Below are positions 42,250-53,836 of a stretch of DNA of 64,000 bases, piece by piece. The stretch is from Stomoxys calcitrans (taxonomy: Eukaryota > Arthropoda > Insecta > Diptera > Muscidae). The stretch covers positions 205,669,897 through 205,733,896 of the forward strand of contig NC_081553.1 in assembly GCF_963082655.1 (NCBI RefSeq). The letters run 5' to 3'. The position numbers were made by a program, and so were the translations under genes. Position 1 is the first letter of the stretch. The number at the start of each line of letters is the position of its first letter. A model generated the notes under the pieces. The model made no database searches and was not told where the DNA came from. It saw nothing but the letters and a program-made list of their open reading frames with translations.

Positions 42250-43340
42250 TTATATCCTCCACCGTAGTTCCCCATTAAGATCTATATACTTTTGCATGCG
42301 TTTGAACCAATTATCAACGCACTTTTGCCACTCTGGTTGAGGTATCTCCAAAACATGCACTCTGAACGCATCAACCGCCTCTTCGGGTGTCGAAAAACAT
42401 AAACCTCTCATTTTATTTTTGACGTATGGGAATTAAGCGAAGTCATTCGGTGCCAAGTCATGACTATAAGGCGGACGACTTATTAAATCCATGTTTTGAG
42501 TGCTCAAAAATTCAGTTATTTGAGCGGATGTGTGAGAGCTCGAATTTTCGGCGGATGACTCTGGCCAAGAAATGGTTGTGTTCAACTCAGAATTAACTGT
42601 TCTGCGTTGTTCTGGTGGTACGATTGCGACCAGTCCAGTCCAGTTTTTCCGATAAAACAGGCGATTTTGTTGGATTTGGCTGATCCTGAAACATCAATAC
42701 AGTCGACTGCTGTGTACTTTCGAGCTTATGCGCGTAAATCCATGATTCATTACAATTCACGATGTCATAGACGTGTTTCGAAGCACCGCGATCGTAATTT
42801 TGGAGCATTTCTTTCGCCCAATTGGCACGAGCCTTTTTTTTTTTTTTTTTTTGAGCGATTGACGAATTGTGTGGGGTCCAACGCGAAAAATATTTTTTGA
42901 CGGTCAAATGTTTATGCAATATTGAATGTATTCTGGTCCCACTTATGCCTAAGGTTGTCTCAATCTCACGATATGTCACATGACGATTTTGCAATATCAG
43001 GTGGCGCACAGCATCAACGGTTTTGGAACAACAAATGATTTTGGATGACCTTCACGCAATTCATCTTGGTGTGAACTACGACCTCGATTGAATTCACCAT
43101 ACCATCGATTAACACTGGTCCTTGGTGGAGATTCATCGCTAAAAATTGAATTAATCATCGATGCACTATTGTTGAGTCAATCCACACCGAAGTTGTGAAA
43201 AATAATCGCACGAAAATTATCACGATTTAATTCCATTTTTTGGCTAAGATGAATCTTTTAAAATACTGTAAAGAACACAAATAGCGCTCGTTTGTCAAAA
43301 CGTTCTGAGTACATCAAAAATGTCAAGCTTTGCGATAGAG
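42250..43340 (-). mobile_element. Second mariner family, decayed, minus strand
   Basis: The transposase would start at an ATG near 43236 (MELNRDNFRAIIFHNFG). After a stop and a shift it continues as HVTYREIETTLGISGTRIHSI (helix-turn-helix), a Lys run caused by a 19-base poly-T (42834-42852), and ASKHVYDIVNCNESWIYAH, where the first catalytic Asp (TGDESW in relatives) is Asn. A deletion removes the second Asp block. The C-terminus remains: NMDLISRPPYSHDLAPNDF and the segment to ~42258. It is a different mariner subfamily from 27316. Terminal repeats are not clear. Confidence 0.85.
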
Positions 43341-43389
43341 CTGCCAACACAAGGGTTGTCCAATCCTTAAATATAAAAGGCAATGCTTC

Positions 43390-43823
43390 AAGTAACGTTC
43401 ATATCGGTCTATAGCCTGGTATAGTTCCTAATTAACCCGATTTGACTTCCTGAGCCCCTGAAAACCACATTTGGCTTAAATTTTGCCCATAGTGTTCTGT
43501 ATGACTATCAACAACTGTCACAACAGATGACGAAAATCCTTTGGGCGATATAATGTTTCGACTCCTTTAAGTTGCCAGGCCCTGCTGATATATCACCGGT
43601 AGAATAACAAGCTGCGTCTGTTAGACTGGTTCCTTGGCTACGGGACTGGTTAGACTGGTTCTTTGACTTTATGCTGAAGACTCTTCATAGGTTGATGGGA
43701 ACATACAATAGAATAAAATTATGCTCTTCGAAAAATTTAGTTTGTATAAATTTTTTCAGAATCCATGGTGGTAGGTTCCCAGGATTCGGCCCGGCCGAAC
43801 TTAGCACGCTTTTACTCGTTTAA
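43390..43823 (+). repeat. INE fragment, plus strand, with 3' hairpin end
   Basis: Unit sequence at 43400-43560 and a degenerate centre. The 3' end at 43755-43823 reads 'catggtggtaggttccca', then the ggcccggcc palindrome, then 'cacgcttttactcg'. The 5' end is missing. Confidence 0.7.
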
Positions 43824-44698
43824 TTTATTATGAAGATAGTTTAGTCCATATTAACTTGTTTTGAAATACCTTTTCTTTTATCACTAAAAAATTCGTACCA
43901 CCCTTTAAGCAATGTCACTGTACTGTTCACTGTATAAGTTCAGCCCATATCAAATAAACATTATTTCCACTTAGCCAAAATATATATGAGAATGTTTATG
44001 TCATACACGCGTATGAATATTAGAGTGCATCAGCCTTTACCCTGTGACAGATGTGTGCTTATAATTAATAATTTAAATGAGTTTAAGGCTAAATGAGTAA
44101 AACACTCCTCTTATGTTTTACAAACAAACGAGCGACAAAGAATGGTAGTGAGGTTTTTTAAACCAACTAAGTAATTGTAATCTTTAAATTGTAGAAAAAA
44201 ATGGCGGTCGCATAAAAAAATGGTGTATTTTTATAACCTTAACCTATGCCACAACTGTGGCATGGGGAATTATGGTATAGTAAACTTTTTGTAACACCCA
44301 AAGAAAGTTGTTGTAAGGTGGGATATATGAAACTAACTAAGTTAGTATAGTCTTAAATTGCAAGAAACTATCATTTCTTAGGAAAATGTTTTATTAGCCC
44401 CATAACCGTAGGATGGGGTATATAAGTTTTGCCATTCAATATATCGAATTATCCATTCCCGATCGAATAAAAATTTTATATGTTTTTGTTCGTTGTAAAA
44501 CTCTAAGACTATCTTGAAATTTTCTTACTAATTTATTTATCGGTATAACTATTTTAAACAATAGAAGTTTAAAATTGGACCCAACATTTTTTCTAACTCT
44601 CATGGGCATAGTTTCTATGGGTCGTATAACTCTAATAAACAAACAGCTAGACCTTTGAAAACGTATATTGTGCTTGCAAATATGCAAAAAATAAAAAA
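43824..44698. other. AT-rich spacer, no gene seen
   Basis: No long frame, no known domain. 44200-44410 has two similar sentences ending 'atggggta/tatggtat' that may be old INE scraps. Confidence 0.4.
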
Positions 44699-44700
44699 AA

Positions 44701-46334
44701 AACAAGTAAAAAGGCGTTAAGTTCGGCCGGGCCGAACTTTGGATACCCACCACCTCGGGTATATATGTAAACCACCTTTCATCAAAATTCGGTGAAAATT
44801 TCATACCTTATACTCATATAACTCATACCGATCTGAACTATATACGACACGGATGTCGAAAAGCCGAACATAAGTCACTGTGTCAAATTTCAGTGAAATC
44901 GTATTATAAATGCGCCTTTTATGGGGCCAAGACTTTAAATAGAGATATCGGTCTACATGGCAGCTATATCCAAATCTGGACCGATTTGGGCCAAGTTGCA
45001 TAAACATGTCGAAGAGCCTAACACTAAGCACTGTCCCAAATTTCGGCGAAATCGGACAATAAATGCCTCTTTTATGGGCCCTAAACCTTAAATCCAGAGA
45101 TCGGTCTATATGGCAGCTATATTCAAATCTGGACCGATCTGGGCAAAATTGAAGAAGGACGTCGAAGAGCCTAACCAAACTCACTGTCTCAAATTTCAGC
45201 GACATCGGACAATAAATGCGTCTTTTATGGCCCCAAAACCTAAAACCTAGATATCGGTCTATATGGCAGATATATCCAAATCTGGACCGATCTGTGCGAT
45301 ATTGCAGAAGTATGTCAAGGGGCTTAACTTAACTCGCTGTTCCAAATTTCGGGGACATCGGGCAATAAATGAGCATTTTATGGGCCCAAAACCATAAATC
45401 AAGAAATCGGTCTATATGGCAGCTATATCCAAATTTGAACCGATCTGGACCAAATTGAAGAAATATGTCAAAGGGCCTAACACATCTCCCTGTCCCAAAT
45501 TTCAGCAAAATCGGAAAATAAATGTGGCTATTATGGGCCTTATACCATAAATCGGAGGATCGATCTATATGGCAGCTATATCCAAATCTGGACCGATCTG
45601 AGCCAAATTAACGAAGCATATCGAAGGGCCTAACACAACTCATTGTCCCAAATTTCATCAAAATCGGATAATGAATGTGGCTTTTGTGGGCCTAAGACCC
45701 TAAACCGGAGGATCGGTCTATATGGCAGCTATATCCAAATCTGAACCGATCTGGACCAAATTAAAGAAACATGTCAAAGGGCCTAAGACAACTCACTGTT
45801 CCAAATTTCAGCAAAATCGGATAATAAATGTGGCTTTTATGGGCCTTAGACCCTAAATCGGAGGATAGGTCTATATGGCAGCTATATCCAAATCTGGACC
45901 GATCTGAGCCAAATTGACAAAGGATGTCGAAGGGTCTAAAGCAACTCACTGTCCCAAATTTCAATAAAATCGGATAATAAATGTGGCTTTTATGGGCCTA
46001 AGACCCTAAATCGGCGGATCGGTCTATATGGGAGCTATATCAAGATATAGTCCGATATAGCCCATCTTCGAACTTAACCTGCTTATGGACAAAAAAAGAA
46101 TCTGTGCAAAATTTCAGCTCAATATCTCTATTTTTAAAGACTGTAGCGTGATTTCAACAGACAGTCGGACAGACGGCCAGACGGACAAGCGGACGGACAT
46201 GTCTAGATCGTCTTAGATTTTTACGCTGATCAAGAATATATATACTTTATAGGGTCGGAAATGGATATTTCGATGTGTTGCAAACGGAATGACAAAATGA
46301 ATATACCCCCATCCTTCGGTGGTGGGTATAAAAA
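44701..46334 (-). repeat. INE family A, complete, ~1.63 kb
   Basis: Both ends present: 3' 'aacaagtaaaaaggcg' and hairpin (44719-44739); 5' 'ggtgggtataaaa' (46322-46334). About seven 153-bp units, a CCGT/CTGT tract near 46158-46198, then 'gatcaagaatatatatactttatagggtc'. On the minus strand this follows DINE-1: TATACCC start, TATAAAGTATATATATTCTTGATC, CATGTCCGTCC. Confidence 0.9.
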
Positions 46335-47833
46335 CAAGTAAGAGCGTGCAAAGTTCGGCCGGGCCGAATCTTATATACCCTCCACCATTGATTGCATTTG
46401 TCGAGATCAATGCGCGGTATCTCTTTTTAGACAAACATAGAATATTGAATAAAAACTGATATGATATTGGAGATATATAAAGTTGTAGTCCGATTCGGAC
46501 CATAAATGAATGCTGAACATTGTGGAAGTCATTGTGTAATATTTCAGTTCATTCGGATAAGAATAACGCCTTGTAGGGGCTCAAGAAGCAAAATCGAGAG
46601 ATAAGTTTATATGGGAGCTGTATCATGCTATTGATCGATCCCGACCATATAAGATGTTGAAAGTCATGAAAGAAGCCATTGTACAAAATTTCTGCCAAAT
46701 CGGGTGGGAATTCCGCCCTCTAGAGGCTCAAGAAGTCAAAATCCCAGATCGGTTTACATGACAGCTATACCAGATTATGAACCGATTTGAATCATACTAA
46801 ACAAAGTTGTTGGAAGTGATACCAAAACACTACGTGCAAAATTTCAGTTAAATTGGCCGAGAATTGCGCCCTCTAGAGGCTCAAGAAGTCAAGACCCATG
46901 ATCGGTTTATATGGCTGCTATATGAAACCATGTACCGATTTAAACCATACTAAGCGCTGTTGTTGGAAAAGCTACCAAAACACCACGTGCAAAGTTTCAG
47001 CAAAATCGGATAATAATTGCGCCCTCTAGAGGCTCAAGAAGTCAAGACCCAAGATCCGTTTATTTGGGAGCTAAATTAGGTTATGAACCGATTTGAACCA
47101 TACCTGGCACAGTTGTTGAATATCATAACAAAATACTACGTGCAAAATTTCATCCCAATCGGATAAGGATTACGCACTCTAGAGGCTCAAGAAGTCAAGA
47201 CCCAAGATCGGTTTATATGGGAGCTATATCAGATTATGAACCGATTTGAACCATAGTTGGCACAGTTATTGGATATCATAACAAAATACTACGTGCAAAA
47301 TTTCATTCCAATGGGATAATAATTTCGCCCTCTAGAGGCTCAAGAAGTCAAGACCCAAGATCGGTTTATATGGCAGCTATATGAAAACATGGACCGATTT
47401 AAACCATACTAAGCGTAGTTTTTGGAAAAGCTACCAAAACACTACGTGCAAAATTTCAGTTAAATCGGCCGAGAATTGCGCCCTCTAGAGGCTCAAGAAG
47501 TCAAGACCCATGATCGGTTTATATGGCAGCTATATCAAAACCTGGACCGATATGGCCTATTTACAATACCAACCGACCTACACTAATAAGAAGTATTTGT
47601 GCAAAATTTCAAGCGGCTAGCTTTACTCCTTCGGAAGTTAGCGTGCTTTCGACAGACAGACGGACGGACGGACGGACGGACGGACAGACGGACGGACATG
47701 GCTAGATCGACATAAAATTTCACGACGATCAAGAATATATATACTTTATGGGGTCTCAGTCGAATATTTCGAGTAGTTACAAACAGAATGACGAAATTAG
47801 TATACCCCCCCATCCTATGGTGGTGGGTATAAA
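46335..47833 (-). repeat. INE family B, complete, ~1.5 kb
   Basis: Starts (3' end) 'acaagtaagagcgtgc' and hairpin at ~46350-46370; ends 'ggtggtgggtataaaa' (47820-47833). Units of 153 bp (agaggctcaagaagtcaagac at 47181 and 47334). It follows family A without spacer, so one probably inserted at the terminus of the other. Confidence 0.9.
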
Positions 47834-47894
47834 AAAATATGTATATATCCAAAGGAGTCATGTCCAGGCTCACACACACTCACTCCGAATAATA

Positions 47895-48500
47895 AAGGGT
47901 GATTTTTTTGAGGTTAGGATTTTCATGCATTAGTATTTGACAGATCACGTGGGATTTCAGACATGGTGTCAAAGAGAAAGATGCTCAGTATGCTTTGACA
48001 TTTCATCATGAATAGACTTACTAACGAGCAACGCTTGCAAATCATTGAATTTTATTACCAAAATCAGTGTTCGGTTCGAAATGTGTTCAAATTTTGACAA
48101 ATTTTGTTCAGCGATGAGGCTCATTTCTGGTTGAATGGCTACGTAAAAGGCAAAATTGCCGCATTTGGAGTGAAGAGCAACCAGAAGCCGTTCAAGAACT
48201 GCCCATGCATCCCGAAAAATGCACTGTTTGGTGTGGTTTGTACGCTGGTGGAATCATTGGACCGTATTTTTTCAAAGATGCTGTTGGACGCAACGTTACG
48301 GTGAATGAACACATTTCGAACCGAACACTGATTTTGGTAATAAAATTCAATGATTTGCAAGCGTTGCTCGTTAGTAAGTCTATTCATGATGAAATGTCAA
48401 AGCATACTGAGCATCTTTCTCTTTGACACCATGTCTGAAATCCCACGTGATCTGTCAAATACTAATGCATGAAAATCCTAACCTCAAAAAAATCACCCTT
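47895..48500. mobile_element. Fold-back Tc1/mariner-type element, copy 1, 606 bp
   Basis: Arms of ~195 and 200 bp (47895-48089 and 48301-48500) are inverted copies, starting aagggtgattttttt. TA duplications lie at 47893-47894 and 48501-48502. Each arm encodes the same N-terminal transposase stretch (MNRLTNEQRLQIIEFYYQ, a helix-turn-helix resembling DUF4817), so the right arm is a second, inverted copy of the gene's 5' part. The centre keeps a DDE fragment (FSDEAHFWLNGYV, 48103-48140), frameshifted in this copy near 48145. Not coding for a whole transposase. Confidence 0.9.
48103..48300 (+). pseudogene. Internal transposase fragment of fold-back copy 1
   Basis: SDEAHFWLNGY carries the first catalytic Asp of a Tc1/mariner DDE domain. 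Two single-base differences from copy 2 (63133-63329) shift the frame after GYV. Flanked by inverted arms, it lacks the second and third acidic residues. Confidence 0.7.
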
Positions 48501-48504
48501 TATA

Positions 48505-48704
48505 NNNNNNNNNNNNNNNNNNNNNNNNNNNNNNNNNNNNNNNNNNNNNNNNNNNNNNNNNNNNNNNNNNNNNNNNNNNNNNNNNNNNNNNNNNNNNNNN
48601 NNNNNNNNNNNNNNNNNNNNNNNNNNNNNNNNNNNNNNNNNNNNNNNNNNNNNNNNNNNNNNNNNNNNNNNNNNNNNNNNNNNNNNNNNNNNNNNNNNNN
48701 NNNN
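48505..48704. other. Assembly gap, exactly 200 N
   Basis: A fixed-length run of N, as scaffolders insert for unknown-size joins. It lies two bases past the right TA of the fold-back element. Frames reported across it are not real. Confidence 0.98.
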
Positions 48705-50651
48705 CGGGTATATATGTGAACCACATTTCGTCAAAATCCAGTGAAAAATGCATACTTTATGCCCCATAGCAGCTCTATAGATATCATCCGATTTAGACCA
48801 AATGCTTATAAGTACATGTCATTGTTCAACCGAGAGATCGGTCTATATGGCAGCTATATCCAAATCTGGACCGATCTGAGCCAAATTGAAGACAAATATC
48901 GAAGGGCCCAACACAAGTCATTGTCCCAAATTTCGGCGACATCGGACTATAAATGCGATTTTTATGGGCCCAAAACCATAAATCGAGAGATCGGTCTATA
49001 TGGCAGCTATATCCAAATCTGAACCGATCAAGTCCAAATAGAAGAAAGATGTCGAAGGGCCTAAGGCAAATCACTGTCCCAAATTTCATCAAAATCGGAT
49101 AATAAATCTGGCTTTTATGGGCCTAAGACCATAAATCGGAGGATCGGTCTATATGGCAGCTATTTCCAAATTTGGACCGATCTGCGCCAAATAGACGAAG
49201 GATGTCGAAGGGCTCAATGCAACTCACTGTCCCAAATTTCAGCAAAATCGGATAATAAATGTGGCTTTTATGGGTCTAAGACCATAAATCGGAGGATCGG
49301 TCTATATGGCAGCTATATCCAAATTTGAATCGATCTAGGTCCAATTGACGAAGGATGTCGAAGGGCTCAACGCAACTCACTGTCCCAAATTTCCGCAAAA
49401 GTGGATAATAAATGTGGCTTTTATGGGCCTAAGACCCTAAATTGGAGGATCGGTCTATATGGCAGCTATACTCAAATCTGAACCGATCTAAGCCATATTG
49501 ACGAAGAATGTCGAGGGGCCTAAGACAACATACTGTCCCAAATTTCAGCAAAATCGGATAATAAATGTGGCTTTTATGGGCCTAAGACCCTAAATTGGAG
49601 GATCGGTCTATATGGCAGCTATACTCAAATCTGAACCGATCTAAGTCATATTGACGGAGAATGTCGAAGGGCTTAAGACAACGTACAGTCCTAAATTTCA
49701 GCAAAATCGGATAATAAATGTGGCTTTTATGGGCCTATGACACTAAATCGGAGGATCGGTCTATATGGCAGCTATATTCAAATCTGAACGGATCTGAGCC
49801 AAATTGACGGAGGATGTCGAGAGGCTTAAGACAACGTACTGTCCTAAATTTCAGCAAAATCGGGTTATAAATGTAGCTTTTATGGGCCTATGACACTAAA
49901 TCGGAGGATCGGTCTATATGGGAGGTATATCCAAATCTGAATCGATCTGAGCCAATTTGACGAAGGACGTCGAAGGGCCTAACACAACTCACTGTCCCAA
50001 ATTTCAGCGAAATCGGATAATAAATGTGGCTTTTATGGGCCTAAGACCCTAAATCGAAGGATCGGTCTATATGGGAGGTATATCCAAATCTGAATCGATC
50101 TGAGCCAATTTGACGAAGGACGTCGAAGGGCCTAACACAACTTACTGTCCCAAATTTCAGCGAAATCGGATAATAAATGTGGCTTTTATGGGCCTAAGAC
50201 CCTAAATCGAAGGATCGGTCTATATGGCAGCTATATCTAAATCTGCACCGATCTGAGCCAAATTGACGGAGGATGTCGAAGAACCCTACACAACTCACTG
50301 TCCCAAACTTCAGCAAAATCGGATAATAAATGTGGCTTTTATTAGCCTAAGACCCTAAATCGGCGGATCGGTCTATATGGGGGCTACATCAAGATATAGT
50401 CCGATATAGCCCATCTTCGAACTTAACCTGCTTATGGACAAAAAAAAGAATCTGTGCAAAATTTTAGCTCAATATCTCTATTTTTGAAGACTGTTGCTTG
50501 ATTTCAACAGACAGACGGACATGTCTAGATCGTCTTAGATTTTTACGCTGATCAAGAATATATATACTTTATAGGGTCGGAAATAGATATTTCGATGTGT
50601 TGCAAACGGAATGACAAAATGAATATACCCCCATCAGTCGGTGGTATAAAA
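48705..50651 (-). repeat. INE family A array, ~11 units, 3' end lost in the gap
   Basis: Begins in 'cgggtatatatgtgaacc', just past the hairpin region. Units of ~153 bp; the 5' end at 50640-50651 has one 'ggtggtgggta' shortened to 'ggtggta'. The CCGT tract is short (50511-50520). Confidence 0.88.
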
Positions 50652-50711
50652 AAATATGTATATATCCAAAGGAGTCATGTCCAGGCTCACACACATTCAC
50701 TCCCAGTAATA
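50645..50711. repeat. Paralogous/allelic copy of 47828-47894: empty site of the fold-back element
   Basis: 'tataaaaaaatatgtatatatcc' to 'cacacaca[t/c]tcactcc..ta' matches 47828-47894. Here the site runs on as TATAaatac, without the element; at 47893 the TA is duplicated around 606 bp. The two sites differ at only a few bases. Confidence 0.85.
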
Positions 50712-51204
50712 TAAATACCCTTGAACACCTGCGAACAGCTACTACTATCAACATTATTTGTACATGCAAAGATCGTACTTTTGTTATACGAAAACAAAAG
50801 AAATGGCAGCCTAGTTAAGACTCGGTGAAATATGGCCAAAACAACCGTAGCCCCCATATTAAGAAAACGCCTCATGAAATGTTGGCATAAATTTTGAAGC
50901 TTATACACAAACACACACACACACACGCACAGTTCCCCAAAAGTAATGGAAAAAGAAGGTAAACTAGCATTAATACAAAGCTGTATAGAAATGTTGAAAG
51001 AAACAAACAAAATTGCCAATGCCACAAAACAGTTACATGCAAACTCTTTCACACACACACACAAAAGCATTTGTCAACCATCCTTACCATGTCTTTTCAA
51101 ATTCGCTACAGACCATAACTGTGCAGCCATGAGACAGTCATACTTATTGCCACTAATTTACCATGGAACCAATGGATAAGCGGTACTTTGCTGTGGTCGT
51201 TGTT
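50712..51204. other. Spacer with AC runs, no gene seen
   Basis: (AC)n at 50911-50927 and 51050-51063. Frames here have no known domain. Confidence 0.4.
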
Positions 51205-51480
51205 ATTTTTTTTTTTATAGTCAAACCCTTTATTGGGAAGGTTTGTTCATTGTGTCATTTCATAAGCATCATATCTGTGAAAGATGCATACGAGACCTAA
51301 GGGATTCGGAAGGTTCGAGTCTATCCACCTGTCACGTATGCGGCCGATAAGGTTAGCGACTTCCTCCAAGAAGCTCTCCGCATAGCAGTGAAGTGAAGGC
51401 TCACTAAAATGTGTGAATCCATTCATCCAGTCGGGTATATAAGGTACTCGCAGTGTTTCCTTAGGAGGATTTGGGTATTT
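51205..51480 (-). pseudogene. Poly(A)-tailed 77-codon open frame (retrocopy or 3' exon), unidentified
   Basis: The minus strand is open from 51480 (after TAA) to TGA at 51247-51249: it starts KYPNPPKETLRVPYIPDW and includes FSEPSLHCYAESFLEEVANL. AATAAA (51234-51229) follows the stop by ~12 bases, and an A run of about 12 (51216-51205) comes ~13 bases later. Stop, signal and A-tail in order suggest a retroposed transcript end. An internal ATG gives 58 codons, so simple ORF filters would miss it. I do not recognise the protein; it could be the last piece of a LINE or a host gene retrocopy. Confidence 0.5.
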
Positions 51481-51756
51481 TTAGCTGGACAGGAAACTGA
51501 ACTTTGTATCCAACAGATTAAGAGCGCGAAAAAAAAGTTAGGTTAGGTTAGAATAAAGGACACACGCCTGGAAACCATAAATGCCAAACGTTTCACTCGG
51601 AGACCTATGGTCCACTGGGTTCGTCCTAGAGTGAAATGTAGTAAGAGAAAGAGAGAGACGAAACCTGTTAGAATACCACTAAGGATATGTTAAAGTCGAG
51701 CTGAGCCGACTATATAATACCCTACACCACCGTGTCTACCTTTGAATTTCAACAAG
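51481..51756. other. Spacer with an INE-like head
   Basis: A ttaggttaggttag motif (51538-51550) and, at 51692-51745, 'gtcgagctgagccgactatataataccctac', matching the start of the repeat at 60350. Confidence 0.45.
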
Positions 51757-52524
51757 AACAAGTAAAAAGGCGTTTAGTTCGGCCGGACCGAACTTTGGAT
51801 ACCCACCACATCGGGTATATATGTGAACCCCCAATGCAACCCACTGTCCCAAATTTCAGCAAAATCTGATAATAAATGTGGCTTTTATGGGCCTAAGACC
51901 CTAAATCGGAAGATCGGTCTATATGGCAGCTATATCCAAATTTGTACCAATCTGGGCCAAATTGACGAAAGATGTCGAAGGGCTCAACACAAGTCACTGT
52001 CCAAAATTTCAGCAAAATCGGATAATAAATGTGGCTTTTATGGGCCTAAGACCCTAAATCGGAGGATCGGTCTATATGACAGATATATCCAAATTTTGAC
52101 CGACCTGGGCCAAATTGACGCAGGATGTCGAAGGCCCAATGCAACTCACTGTCCCAAATTTCAGCAAAATCGGATAATAAATGTGGCTTTTATGCGCCTA
52201 AAACCCTAAATCGGAGGATCGGCCTATATGGGGGCTATATTAAGATATAGTCCGATATAGCCCATCTTCGAACTTAACCTGCTTATGGACAAAAAAAGAA
52301 TCTGTGCAAATTTTCAGCTCAATATCCCTATCTTTAAAGACTGTATCGTGATTTCAACAGACAGACGGACAGACGGCCAGACGGACGGACATGTCTAGAT
52401 CGTCTTAGATTTTTACGCTGATCAAGAATATATATACTTTATAGGGTCGGAAATGGATATTTCGATGTGTTGCAAACGGAATGACAAAACTAATATACCC
52501 CCATCCTTCGGTGGTGGGTATAAA
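51757..52524 (-). repeat. INE family A, short complete copy (3 units)
   Basis: 3' hairpin (51776-51796, one mismatch); three to four units with the first truncated; 5' end 'ggtggtgggtataaaa' at ~52511-52524. It shows the array length varies between copies. Confidence 0.88.
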
Positions 52525-52588
52525 AATGAGTGCTAAGTTCGGCCGCGCCGAATCTTGGGAACCCATCACCATTGATTTTGCAAGAAAT
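52525..52588 (-). repeat. INE 3' end scrap
   Basis: 'gtgctaagttcggccgcgccgaatc' hairpin (52532-52555) then 'acccatcaccattg'; immediately cut by the Helitron-like start. Confidence 0.7.
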
Positions 52589-52589
52589 T

Positions 52590-53836
52590 TTACTTATATA
52601 TAAAAATCAATTTGTGTTTGTTTGATTGTGTGTTCCTTATAGACCCAGAAACGGTTGAACCGATTTTCTTGAAATTTTCACCGTGGTGAAAATAGGGTAC
52701 TACATTTTTTGATATCTAAGGGGGAAGCGGACCCTCCCCCTTACCCTAATTTTCAGAAACGCCAGATCTTGGAGATGGGTGGTGCGATTTAAGCGAAATT
52801 TTTTGTGCTCCCTTATAGAAACCTACAAACAAAAATTTGGTATCCAAATTTTGAATGAGGGACCTAGGGGGGGGGGGGGGCGTCCCACCCCAAAACCTAC
52901 CAAATATATATATACACCAATCACGATAATATGGGACTCAAATGAAAGGTATTTAAGATTAGAAAACGTATCTGATATCCAGTTGTCGAACCAACTTTGG
53001 TTGGGGGACCACCCCAACCTCCAAAACCCCCCGAAACGGACATATTTACCGACCATGGCAATATGGGACTTAAATGAAAGGTATGTGGGAGTAAAATACG
53101 AATCTGATATCCAAATTTAGGACAAAGTTTCTGGGGGTCCACCCCTTCCCCAAAACGCCCCCCAAACAGGACTGACCATGGCAATATGGGGCTTAAATAA
53201 AAGGTATTCTTGAGTGTAGAATACGAATCTGGTAGCCAGATGTGGGACCACGTGTTTGATGGGCCGCCCATCCGCGAGAATATCCCCCAAAGAAAACAAA
53301 TTTACGACCATATCAATATGGTGCTCAAATGAAAAGTCTTTGGAAGTACAGCACGAATCTGATATCAATGTTCGGGCAAAGTGTTTATGGGGCCACCTCA
53401 CCTCCATAACACCACCCAAATAGGATGTATTTGCTGAGCATTGCAATATGAGGTTCAACTAAGAGGAATATTAGTATAGAACACGAATATGATATATATT
53501 TTCAAAGCCAAGTCTCTGAGTGGCCGCTCCATTCCCCAAAACACCTCCGAAACCGGTCATGTTTGCCGACTATGGAAAAATGGAGCTCAAATGAAGGGTA
53601 TTTGGGAGTAGACCATGAATCTGACATCAATATTCAAGACCAACTGTCTATGTCCCACCACCATAACAACCCCCAAGTAGGACATATTTGCTCACAAAGA
53701 CAATTTGAGTCTTCACGACTGTGGAGCTCGATATTCATAGTTTTTAGAGCCCATAGCCCAAACCGAACATATTGGCTGGCTTTTTCAATAAGGGGTTTAA
53801 GTGAATGGTATTTGAGATTAGAAAACGAATTTAATA
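52590..53836 (+). mobile_element. Helitron-like element, copy 2, 3'-truncated
   Basis: Starts 'ttatatataaaaatcaatttgtgtttgtttg', matching copy 1 and the reverse complement of copy 3. Internal ~130-bp units follow. Ends abruptly at 'gaaaacgaatttaatat' where RTE sequence begins; no CTAG end. A run of 12 G at 52868-52879 is a local oddity. Confidence 0.7.

Noticed and set aside
48423..48767. Frames running through 48505-48704
   Set aside because: The stretch is an N gap; translated X runs are not evidence.
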